From JANXYW01 sp964458665 (GTDB lineage Bacteria; Chloroflexota; Dehalococcoidia; DSTF01; JACRBR01), in assembly GCA_964458665.1 (NCBI GenBank), contig CAYWOO010000046.1, positions 1 through 12,826 on the forward strand: a stretch of DNA of 12,826 bases, read 5' to 3'. Positions 6,547 through 12,826 of the stretch are shown in pieces (position 1 is the first letter of the stretch; every line of letters begins with the position of its first letter). The notes under the pieces are model-generated. The model ran no database searches. It was not told the DNA's origin and saw nothing but the letters and a program-made list of their open reading frames with translations. A program made the position numbers and the translations under genes.

Positions 6547-6558
6547 GGCGGAAACGCC
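6531..6558. terminator. Perfect 12-bp hairpin, bidirectional terminator
   Basis: GGCGTTTCCGCC (6531-6542) and GGCGGAAACGCC (6547-6558) are exact inverted copies around the 4-base loop GTAA. The loop holds most of the TAA stop of the upstream gene, and the last stem base is the first base of the XRE stop triplet. The hairpin thus ends both convergent genes. There is no T-run on either strand. Confidence 0.7.
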
Positions 6559-7031
6559 TAGACAATGCCTCCGTCGCTTGGTTCGCGTCGTTTCGCGTTT
6601 GCTACGCCCTCGATCAGCAGCCGCGCTAAGACCGCGTCGCCTACCGTCTTCATGACGCTGTCCAACGCATCTTCACTCGTGAGCGTAAGCCTCAACCAAC
6701 CTACGAGGGCGTTGGCGATCTCCGCATGGAGATTCTCGCGGAAGGCCGCCGGGAAGCGAATGCTCACATCGGTCATCGTGGGCTCTTCGATATTCGGCTG
6801 CTCGAGCGTGAAATCAGCAACGCTGCACCCGAGGGCCTCGCTGAGCAGGAACAACGTCGAGAGTCGCGCATCCGTCTCGCCATGTTCCACCTTCCAGATT
6901 GCACGATGAGATAGCCCTGTTAGTTCGGAAAGCTTGCGAAGCGAGAGCTCTCCGTGGCCGCGCGTTTCGCTGACCAAGCGACCTACTTGGCCCTGGAACG
7001 TCCTCAATCGCTGCGCCTGCTCGTTGTCCAT
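6558..7031 (-). CDS. XRE-family transcriptional regulator
   Basis: The product is 157 residues from ATG 7031, with GGAGG at 7046-7042 ten bases upstream. The helix-turn-helix spans about 30-72: LSLRKLSELTGLSHRAIWKVEHGE, continued by LSTLFLLSEALGCSVADF, the classic XRE/Cro layout. The last 75 residues, from about MTDVSIRFPAAFRENL, are not a common partner domain and I do not recognise them; they could form an oligomerisation or sensing domain. The gene is divergent from the GHKL ATPase, with a palindrome in the 172-base gap, so it probably represses itself and the ATPase. An upstream extension of the frame would translate the palindrome and is unlikely. The DNA-binding call is firm; the regulon is inferred. 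Confidence 0.8.
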   Translation of the reverse strand: MDNEQAQRLRTFQGQVGRLVSETRGHGELSLRKLSELTGLSHRAIWKVEHGETDARLSTLFLLSEALGCSVADFTLEQPNIEEPTMTDVSIRFPAAFRENLHAEIANALVGWLRLTLTSEDALDSVMKTVGDAVLARLLIEGVANAKRREPSDGGIV

Positions 7032-7073
7032 GTCGCTCGTGCCTCCGTCTGCTCCAGATTGCCACGCACAACG

Positions 7074-7114
7074 CTTGTATATCAAGAGATATACAAGATA
7101 GCGATGTGTATATC
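7074..7114. promoter_or_regulatory. Likely operator of the XRE regulator: palindrome plus third half-site
   Basis: CTTGTATATC (7074-7083) and GATATACAAG (7088-7097) form a perfect 10-bp inverted repeat around AAGA. A third half-site, TGTATATC, recurs at 7107-7114, exactly 31 bases after the same octamer at 7076-7083, about three helical turns. The tract is AT-rich in a GC-rich window and sits between two divergent genes. Confidence 0.7.
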
Positions 7115-7203
7115 TAATAGACAACAACTCGTGCCGTAGCTAATCTCACAGAGAGGGCGATCAACTTCACAACGCGCCCTCTTTCGAGAAGGAGAGGTTG
7201 GCC

Positions 7204-8706
7204 ATGGTTGTATGGCAGGAAACTATTTCGAGGGCATTGGCGCGCGTTGCTATGGACGCGTTTCCGACCGCAGCGGACGCGCTCTTCGAGCTCGTGGACA
7301 ATCCGATTGATCACCATGGGCGGAAGCAGCTATGCGTTGCCGTTCAGGTCGACCGGCAACGAGACTCCATCGTGATTGAGGATCTAGGCGGAGCGGGTAT
7401 GGACGCCAACGGCATCGCCGACTGGCTCAATTGGGGCTCGGGGCGAGCACACCGTGCCAACGACATCAGCGTATACCGCCAAGGCGGAAAGGCAGCCTGC
7501 GGATATCTCGCCAATTCGCTCTTGCTTTGGGCGAAACGCGCGGGCTCGAAGGAAGTCTGGGTGATTGAGGATCAGGACTGGCGGGATCGCAATGAACCAA
7601 AAGTTTGGGGAGTCCCGTCGCCTATTCCGACCACGGTGCCGTTGCCCGCGTCGTTGGCGCATTGCTCCGTCGACCAGGGCTTCGTCCGACTAGAACTTTC
7701 AGGTATTAGGGCCAACCGCCTCAACCTCGACGATCTTCGCTGGCGCTTGAGTAGCACCTATAGGCGCCTTATCGAAAAGGGCGTCATCAAGATAGTGCTG
7801 AACGAGGAACCGGTTGGCGCCCTCGCCCTCCCACTTTCGTCCGCGTTCAAGCCGCTACAGATCGATGAGAAGACATCGTCGGGATACCGACTGCGCGGAT
7901 GGGTTGGGCGGCTGGATCGGGATGCCGTGATAGGGGTTTCGGCCAAGCGTCGTATGCCTGGGGGCATCCGCTGCCTCTATCAAGGGAGGCTTGTGCGGGA
8001 GGGTGAATACTTCGGCCACCGTGGTGAAGGTAAGGGAGTGCTTGCCTCGCTTATCGGCGAGGTTGAGCTGAGCTTTGTTCGACCTATCCCGCAGAAGACC
8101 GACTTCCATCGAGACTCAGCAGAGTGGCAAGAAGTTGAGCGTCGGATGCACGATATCCTCGCGCCCGTCGTCGCCGAGTTTCGAAAAGCCGCCGATCGGC
8201 AGCTTGTCACACGGGAGGAGCGCAAGAACCTCAACAAGGTCTGCGACGAACTGGCGGACGCGCTGCGGACACTCCAATGTGCAGCCTCGGTTCATAAGGA
8301 TGAGATCACCGGCGACGGTAGCGGCGAAGCAAGGAACTTCGGGTTGGCTCCGGGTGGCCGCAAGACGGCGAGTCCCTCGGATGATCCGCGATCGTTTTCG
8401 CGCGAGGGCGGACCCGGAGGAGCGAAGGAACCGAGGACATCTCCGCCTCCAGGTGCGGTAGGACGCCTTGTCCGTTTGATGCAGCGCGTAAATCGAGGGG
8501 ACTTGAAGCCTCCCGTCGTACTTGACGCGCTCGACCCACACACTAGAAGCTCATGGCGAACGGACGGCGGGGTGTCAACTATCGTTGTCAACACCAACTT
8601 CTGTCTCTACAAGGATTTGGAAGCACGTTCGGGCTACCTTGCGGAGACGATCGTGATGGAGCTCGCGAAACCCGTAGAAGGCGAGAGCCGAACCTTGGAT
8701 GACTAA
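7204..8706 (+). CDS. MORC/MutL-like GHKL ATPase (paraMORC-type)
   Basis: The product is 500 residues from ATG 7204, with AAGGAG at 7189-7194; the in-frame TTG at 7198 is too close to that site. The GHKL ATP-binding parts are in order: the N box ELVDNPID (29-36) with Glu29 and Asn33; a G1-like box EDLGGAGMD (59-67); and a Gly-rich lid RQGGKAACGYLANS (92-105). An S5-like transducer domain follows, with GEVELSF (285-291) and a conserved-type Lys298 in PQKTDF. A disordered linker at about 360-420 leads to a C-terminal domain containing STIVVNTNFCLYKD. This is the plan of prokaryotic MORC-like ATPases, several of which sit in restriction or defence loci. No nuclease or methylase is next to it here. 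Codon use looks less GC-biased than its neighbours, hinting at transfer. Confidence 0.75.
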   Translation: MVVWQETISRALARVAMDAFPTAADALFELVDNPIDHHGRKQLCVAVQVDRQRDSIVIEDLGGAGMDANGIADWLNWGSGRAHRANDISVYRQGGKAACGYLANSLLLWAKRAGSKEVWVIEDQDWRDRNEPKVWGVPSPIPTTVPLPASLAHCSVDQGFVRLELSGIRANRLNLDDLRWRLSSTYRRLIEKGVIKIVLNEEPVGALALPLSSAFKPLQIDEKTSSGYRLRGWVGRLDRDAVIGVSAKRRMPGGIRCLYQGRLVREGEYFGHRGEGKGVLASLIGEVELSFVRPIPQKTDFHRDSAEWQEVERRMHDILAPVVAEFRKAADRQLVTREERKNLNKVCDELADALRTLQCAASVHKDEITGDGSGEARNFGLAPGGRKTASPSDDPRSFSREGGPGGAKEPRTSPPPGAVGRLVRLMQRVNRGDLKPPVVLDALDPHTRSSWRTDGGVSTIVVNTNFCLYKDLEARSGYLAETIVMELAKPVEGESRTLDD

Positions 8707-8834
8707 CTAGCCGAAGTCAACAACGTCCTCGTCGCGTGGGATAGCGTGCGGGACGCATAGTGCTTGAAGCCCTCGGTCATGCGCTGAGTTCCTCTACGCA
8801 TCCGCCGTTCAGATCGCTCCCTGAACCTCGTCAT

Positions 8835-10517
8835 TCAGATCCCCGCTCGCGTGATCGCGCCCTCGCTCGCGCTTGAGACGAGCGCGGCGTACTTCGCCAT
8901 GACGCCCGTTTTGTAGCGGGGCTCCGGGGCGCGCCAGTCGCGGAGGCGGGCGGCGATCTCGTCGTCGCTGATTTCGACGTCGAGGCGGCGGTTCGTGATA
9001 TCGAGGTGGATCGTGTCGCCTTCGCGCACCGCGGCGATCGGGCCGCCGACGAACGCCTCGGGCGCGACGTGCCCGGCCATCAGGCCGCGCGTCGCGCCGC
9101 TGAAGCGGCCGTCCGTGAGCAGCGCAACCGTCTCGCCCATGCCCTCGCCGACGATCGCCGACGTGACGCCGAGCATCTCGCGCATGCCGGGGCCGCCCTT
9201 CGGGCCCTCGTAGCGGATGACGACGACATCGCCCGGCACGATGCGGTGCTGCGTCACGGCGAGCATCGCATCCTCCTCGCGGTCGAACACGCGCGCCGGC
9301 CCGCGATGCGACAGGCGCTCGTGGCCGGCGACCTTCACGACGCAGCCCTCCGGCGCGAGGTTGCCGTGCAGGATGACGAGGCCGCCGGTCTTCTTCAACG
9401 GGTTGTCGAGCGCGTGCACGACGTCCTGCCCCGGCGTCTCGATCGCCTGCTGCGCTTCCTCACCGAACGAATGCCCGCTCGGTGTCGGACGCGACGCGTC
9501 GACGTAACCACCGGCCACGAGGCGTTGCGCGACGAGTTGCACACCGCCCGCCGTATCGAGATCCGCCGCCAGGTACCGGCCGCCCGGCTTCAAGTCGGCA
9601 AGCAGCGGCGTGCGGGCGCTTACGGTGTCGAAGTCATCGATCGTCAATGGCACGTTCGCCTCGCGCGCCAGCGCCAGCAGGTGGAGCACCGCGTTCGTCG
9701 AGCCGCCCGTCGCGGCAACGCCCGCGATCGCGTTCTCGAACGATGCGCGCGTGAGGATATCGAGCGGCCGCACGTTGCGGCGCAGCACATCCATCACGGT
9801 CTCGCCCGCGCGCACGCCCACATCGTCCTTGCGCGGGTCGACCGCCGGCACGCTGGCGCTGCCCATCGGCGAGAGGCCGATGAACTCCATCGCCAGCGCC
9901 ATCGTGTTCGCCGTGAACTGGCCGCCGCAGGCGCCTGGCCCGGGGCACGCTGCGTGCTCGAGCGCGTCCAACTCTTCGTCCGACATGGTCCCGGCCGCGT
10001 TTGCGCCGACCGCCTCGAACACGTCCTGGATGTTGACGTCGTGACCCTTGTACGTGCCGGGCATGATCGTGCCGCCGTAGACGATGATGCCGGGAATGTT
10101 CAGGCGCGCCAGCGCCATCGACGCAGCCGGAATGGTCTTGTCGCAGCCGACGAGGCAGACGAGCGCATCGAACATGTAGCCGCGCGTGCAAAGCTCGATC
10201 GAGTCGGCGATGACTTCGCGGGATATGAGCGACGTCTTCATGCCCTCGGTGCCCATCGTGATGCCGTCGCTGATGGCGATCGTGTTGAACTCCATCGGCG
10301 TGCCGCCGGCCTTGCGCACACCCTCGGCAACCTTCGCTGCCAGCAGCCGCAGGTTGAAGTTGCACGGCATCGTGCCGATCCACGTGTTCGCGATGCCGAT
10401 GATCGGCTTGGCAAGGTCTTCCTTCGTGAACCCGATGCTGTAGTAGTAGCTGCGCGCGGCCGCACGGGTCGGCCCGTCCGTGATCGTGCGAGAATTGTGC
10501 TTGGGATCGAACGCCAT
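8835..10517 (-). CDS. ilvD: Dihydroxy-acid dehydratase
   Basis: The product is 560 residues, full length. It removes water from 2,3-dihydroxy-3-methylbutanoate and -pentanoate to give the keto acid precursors of valine, isoleucine and leucine. The three Fe-S ligands typical of IlvD are present: Cys52 (GTMPCN), Cys125 (LVGCDK) and Cys197 (GPGACGGQFTANTM). The C-terminal catalytic motif LTDGRFSGATRG is also intact. The ATG at 10517 has GGAGG (10527-10523) five bases upstream. It stands alone here, without other ilv genes, convergent with the ATPase across 128 bases in which I see no clear terminator. It is an oxygen-sensitive Fe-S enzyme, which may be relevant to the SufR-like regulator in the window. 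Confidence 0.97.
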   Translation of the reverse strand: MAFDPKHNSRTITDGPTRAAARSYYYSIGFTKEDLAKPIIGIANTWIGTMPCNFNLRLLAAKVAEGVRKAGGTPMEFNTIAISDGITMGTEGMKTSLISREVIADSIELCTRGYMFDALVCLVGCDKTIPAASMALARLNIPGIIVYGGTIMPGTYKGHDVNIQDVFEAVGANAAGTMSDEELDALEHAACPGPGACGGQFTANTMALAMEFIGLSPMGSASVPAVDPRKDDVGVRAGETVMDVLRRNVRPLDILTRASFENAIAGVAATGGSTNAVLHLLALAREANVPLTIDDFDTVSARTPLLADLKPGGRYLAADLDTAGGVQLVAQRLVAGGYVDASRPTPSGHSFGEEAQQAIETPGQDVVHALDNPLKKTGGLVILHGNLAPEGCVVKVAGHERLSHRGPARVFDREEDAMLAVTQHRIVPGDVVVIRYEGPKGGPGMREMLGVTSAIVGEGMGETVALLTDGRFSGATRGLMAGHVAPEAFVGGPIAAVREGDTIHLDITNRRLDVEISDDEIAARLRDWRAPEPRYKTGVMAKYAALVSSASEGAITRAGI

Positions 10518-10613
10518 GATGTCCTCCGTGCAGCCAGATTACAGCTTCAGCGGCACCCATAACAGCTTCGTAGCGCCCGTCGACCGGTCACGGTCCCTTC
10601 TTCCCGCTGACCG

Positions 10614-10637
10614 CTCTGCGCCCTCTGCGGCTCTGCG
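10614..10637. repeat. Three spaced CTCTGCG copies in an intergenic region
   Basis: CTCTGCG occurs at 10614-10620, 10623-10629 and 10631-10637, spaced 9 and 8 bases apart. They lie in the 210-base gap between the divergent ilvD and lipoprotein genes. The nearby CGCTGACC resembles the units of the array at 12319. The rest of the gap shows no further structure that I can support. Confidence 0.6.
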
Positions 10638-10716
10638 GTGAATCTCCCTTCGACCTTGACCGTTAGCGCCGCGTAGCCGATGGTACGTGGACTGAACGAC
10701 GCTCAGTCTGCTCCCC

Positions 10717-10721
10717 GGAGG
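10717..10721 (+). promoter_or_regulatory. Ribosome binding site deciding a GTG start
   Basis: GGAGG is followed by six bases and GTG at 10728-10730. It selects this start over the ATG at 10680, and the resulting protein begins directly with a lipoprotein signal peptide. Confidence 0.7.
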
Positions 10722-10727
10722 TGTCCC

Positions 10728-11624
10728 GTGTCCCGACTCATCATGTTCGCCGCTGCGACGCTCGCTGCGGGCTTGCTGATCGCATCCGCCTGCGGTGGCA
10801 GCAGCAAGAAGGACGCCACCGCCACACCCGGGACTCCGTCGACGCCCGCAAAGACCGCCGCCGCGACGACCGCGGCCAAGACGCCGACGGCAGGCGCGGC
10901 GTCCGCGAGTCCAGCTGGAACGGTCGCCGCCGCGAGCACCCCCGCGGCGACGGACGCCACGTCCGCTCCGGCTGCCGCGAACACACCAGCGCCGCCGGCG
11001 CCACCGCCTGCCGGCAAGACCCTCAACGAGACGCAGGCGAAGGCACTCCTGGATGCGGCTTCGCTCAAACCCGCCGACGTCGGTCCCGATTGGAAGATCT
11101 CCACCGACACGCCGACGGACAATGCCGCCGCGGCAGCGACGGATCCGATCGCCGGCGCATCGTTCGAGCGCTGCGGCCGGCTGGCCGGCCGGCTGATCAC
11201 GAACGGCCCGAAGGACAACGTCTCCGCCTACCTCGGCGGCTCCATCGTCGCAGCCTTCTCGCAGTTGACGGTGTTCGCGACCGCAAATGGCGCCGCCGAC
11301 TGCTCCGCCGAAGCCGCGGTGCGATTCCAGGAGCCCGGGGCGTTGGCGAAGGCGTTTGGCACCGTGTTCGTCGACCCGGCGAAGGTGGTCGTCAAGCCCG
11401 TCGAATATCCGGCCGTGGGCGATGGCTCGTTCGCCGTGGCGCTCACCGGCGATATCAACGCGGCGGGCACCGTCGTGCAGCTCCAGATCGTCATCGTCGC
11501 GTTCTTGAAAGGCAATACGTCCGCGGTTGTGGGTGTGGCATACGCGCCTCTGACAACGCCATCGACGAAGGAACTGAAGCCGTTCGTCGATCTCGTGCTG
11601 CAGCGCGTGACGGCTAACCAGTAG
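10728..11624 (+). CDS. Secreted lipoprotein with Ala/Thr/Pro-rich linker
   Basis: The product is 298 residues from GTG 10728. A signal peptide (about 1-21) has Arg3, a hydrophobic core and IASAC with the lipid-bearing Cys22. The lipobox has Ala rather than Leu at -3, so it is slightly off consensus. Residues 28-95 are almost only Ala, Thr, Pro and Ser, a surface tether. The globular part (about 100-298) has a helix with LNETQAKALLDAASLKPADV, then two cysteines in FERCGRL and ADCSAEA that could form a disulfide, then beta-rich sequence. I do not recognise the domain; the layout recalls exported sensor-like or ligand-binding domains. It precedes the hydrolase gene by eight bases and is probably cotranscribed. 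Confidence 0.75.
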   Translation: MSRLIMFAAATLAAGLLIASACGGSSKKDATATPGTPSTPAKTAAATTAAKTPTAGAASASPAGTVAAASTPAATDATSAPAAANTPAPPAPPPAGKTLNETQAKALLDAASLKPADVGPDWKISTDTPTDNAAAAATDPIAGASFERCGRLAGRLITNGPKDNVSAYLGGSIVAAFSQLTVFATANGAADCSAEAAVRFQEPGALAKAFGTVFVDPAKVVVKPVEYPAVGDGSFAVALTGDINAAGTVVQLQIVIVAFLKGNTSAVVGVAYAPLTTPSTKELKPFVDLVLQRVTANQ

Positions 11625-11632
11625 CTGTCGCC

Positions 11633-12298
11633 GTGCCCGACAAGGCGCTGCGTATCGTGGTTACGGACGCCGTCTCGGTCAGTGCCTCGCGCACGCCGGC
11701 GAAGGACGCGCGTTGGACGTTCGTGTACGCGCCCGGCGCCGGCTCGAACATCCACGACCCGTTCGGCGTGTACGCTGCACGAGCACTCGCCTCGCACGGC
11801 GTCACGACCGTTCGCTTTCAGTTTCCCTACATGGAAGCTGGCAAGCGTGGCCCCGATCGGCCACCCGTGCTGGAAGCGACGTGGCGCGCCGTCATCGAGG
11901 CCGTGCGCGACCCGAAGACGCGCACGGTCGTCGGCGGCCGCTCGATGGGCGGTCGCGTCGCATCGATGGTCGCGGCCTCGCCGGAGGGCGGCGTTGGCGT
12001 CGATGCGGTGGCGCTCTTCGCCTACCCGCTGCATCCGCCCGGAAAGCCGGGCCAACTTCGCACCGCGCACTTCGCGACGCTGAACGTGCCGACACTCTTC
12101 GTCTCCGGCACGAACGACGCATTCGCCACGCCCGACGAGCTGCGCGCCGCGACCAAACAGCTCAAGCGCGCGAAGCTGCACCTGCTCGACCGCGCCGATC
12201 ACGGCTACGCCGTCCCGAAATCGAGCGGCCGCACGCGCGAAGGCGTGTGGGCGGAAGCGGTCGATGTGTTCCTCGAATGGCTGGCGGCGCTGCGATGA
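11633..12298 (+). CDS. Alpha/beta hydrolase, KANL3/Tex30-like
   Basis: The product is 221 residues from GTG 11633. The oxyanion-side loop is YAPGAGSNIHDP (32-43), the nucleophile elbow is GGRSMGGR with Ser104, and the other triad members are probably Asp162 (SGTNDAF) and His190 (RADHGY). FAYPLHPPGKP (129-139) after the elbow is typical of the KANL3/Tex30 and dienelactone hydrolase-like group. The substrate is unknown, most likely an ester. No signal peptide is seen, so it is cytoplasmic. It starts eight bases after the lipoprotein stop and has no clear ribosome site of its own, suggesting translational coupling. An ATG-less start is usual for this genome. Confidence 0.82.
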   Translation: MPDKALRIVVTDAVSVSASRTPAKDARWTFVYAPGAGSNIHDPFGVYAARALASHGVTTVRFQFPYMEAGKRGPDRPPVLEATWRAVIEAVRDPKTRTVVGGRSMGGRVASMVAASPEGGVGVDAVALFAYPLHPPGKPGQLRTAHFATLNVPTLFVSGTNDAFATPDELRAATKQLKRAKLHLLDRADHGYAVPKSSGRTREGVWAEAVDVFLEWLAALR

Positions 12299-12318
12299 GC
12301 GTATCGTTTGCTGCGTCT

Positions 12319-12398
12319 CTGACCGACTGACAGACTGCCAGACTGACCGGCTGACCGGCTGACCGGCTGACCGGCTGACGCGCTGACAAGCTGACCAG
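12319..12398 (+). repeat. Tandem 8-bp array, ten units of CTGACCGG type
   Basis: Ten uninterrupted octamers, all beginning CTG: CTGACCGA, CTGACAGA, CTGCCAGA, four exact CTGACCGG (12343-12374), CTGACGCG, CTGACAAG, CTGACCAG. The array fills the gap between the hydrolase stop and the dnaJ stop, ending three bases before the latter. Identical units in the centre and divergent ones at the edges suggest expansion from the middle. Confidence 0.9.
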
Positions 12399-12400
12399 CC

Positions 12401-12826
12401 CTACCCCAAAGCACCCTTCAGCTTGCCCATGATGCCGCGGTCCTCCTGCGGCTTCACGGCCGTACCCATCGAAGCGGCGAGCTGCTTCAGCAGCTCCTTC
12501 TGCTCCTTCGTCGGGTTCGCCAGCGTCGTCACGATCACATGTACGATCATGTCGCCGCGGCCGCCACCCCGCAGGTGAGGCACGCCCTTCCCGCGCACGA
12601 CGAACGTCTCGCCCGTCTGCGTGCCGGCGGGGATGCGCAGGCTGTGCGGCTCTCCATCGATCGTCGGCACATCGACTTCGTCGCCCAGTCCCACCTGTGC
12701 GAAGTTTAGATCGAGGTCGAGGATCAGGTCGTCTTCGTCGCGGCGGAAGAACTCGTGCGGCTTGACGTTCAACTGCAGGTAGAGATTGCCGCGCGGGCCG
12801 CCGTGATTGCCCAGCTCGCCCTCGCC
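12401..12826 (-). CDS. dnaJ: DnaJ co-chaperone, C-terminal part
   Basis: The frame is open to the window edge, giving the last 141 residues; the J domain, Gly/Phe region and zinc domain lie outside. Visible are GNHGGPRGNLYLQLNVKPHE, then FFRRDEDDLILDL, then a substrate-binding barrel with TIDGEPHSLRIPAGTQTGE and VRGKGVPHLRGGGRGDM. These are the standard landmarks of the second C-terminal domain of DnaJ, which delivers unfolded clients to DnaK. The tail GIMGKLKGALG is short and basic. A TTG at 12772 is not a start; the protein continues upstream. It is convergent with the hydrolase gene. Confidence 0.95.
   Translation of the reverse strand, partial: GEGELGNHGGPRGNLYLQLNVKPHEFFRRDEDDLILDLDLNFAQVGLGDEVDVPTIDGEPHSLRIPAGTQTGETFVVRGKGVPHLRGGGRGDMIVHVIVTTLANPTKEQKELLKQLAASMGTAVKPQEDRGIMGKLKGALG

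Noticed and set aside
7032..7127. Longer XRE protein starting near 7127
   Set aside because: It would translate the AT-rich palindrome; the ATG at 7031 has a ribosome site and the usual domain start.
8707..8834. Terminator or small gene between the ATPase and ilvD
   Set aside because: Only a weak 4-bp stem and no convincing ORF could be found.
9006..10562. 518-codon plus-strand frame opposite ilvD
   Set aside because: It is antisense to a complete, motif-bearing ilvD, and its Arg/Ala/His-rich product is a typical GC-rich shadow.
10680..10727. ATG at 10680 as the lipoprotein start
   Set aside because: It places a charged stretch before the signal peptide and lacks the strong ribosome site found before GTG 10728.

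Overview
This is a high-GC bacterial chromosome window with short gaps and many GTG starts. It most resembles Chloroflexota (Dehalococcoidia-like). The clues are a Thr-Pro-Thr-Pro surface-protein tail, an Ala/Thr/Pro-rich lipoprotein, a membrane protein joining a phosphatase-like domain to a beta-propeller, and a probable menaquinone context. The taxon is an inference; no rRNA or other marker gene is present.

Layout. (1) 1-252: C-terminal end of a CofH/Mqn-type radical SAM enzyme. (2) 263-1193, minus strand: a tight four-gene run reading 43-aa antitoxin, Doc toxin, DUF2277 protein, then a 59-aa ORF that overlaps the DUF2277 stop by one base. (3) 1194-1724: no intact gene, but a broken Thr/Pro-rich tail. 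(4) 1725-4188: a LURP-one-like protein divergent from a SufR-like Fe-S regulator, then a MenA-type prenyltransferase on the minus strand. (5) 4441-6546: a 701-aa protein with a catalytically dead-looking PPM phosphatase fold, one membrane segment and a beta-propeller. (6) 6558-8706: an XRE regulator divergent from a MORC/MutL-like GHKL ATPase, with a perfect palindrome between them. This looks like a small accessory, possibly defence-related, cassette. (7) 8835-10517: ilvD. (8) 10728-12298: a lipoprotein and a KANL3/Tex30-like hydrolase, probably one operon. (9) 12401 to the end: the C-terminal part of DnaJ.

Gene ends are marked by structure. Convergent pairs carry a perfect 12-bp hairpin (6531-6558), a 7-bp tandem array with an inverted partner (3101-3283), or a ten-unit 8-bp array (12319-12398). 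The last two are in convergent gaps and share the same style.

How the genes fit together: the radical SAM end and MenA suggest menaquinone synthesis, and IlvD and the SufR-like protein both depend on Fe-S clusters. The Doc cassette and the XRE/GHKL cassette are accessory and self-contained. The best candidate for an undescribed system is the XRE/GHKL pair with its operator. The second is the Doc module, whose very short antitoxin seems to lack a DNA-binding domain and whose operon includes DUF2277.
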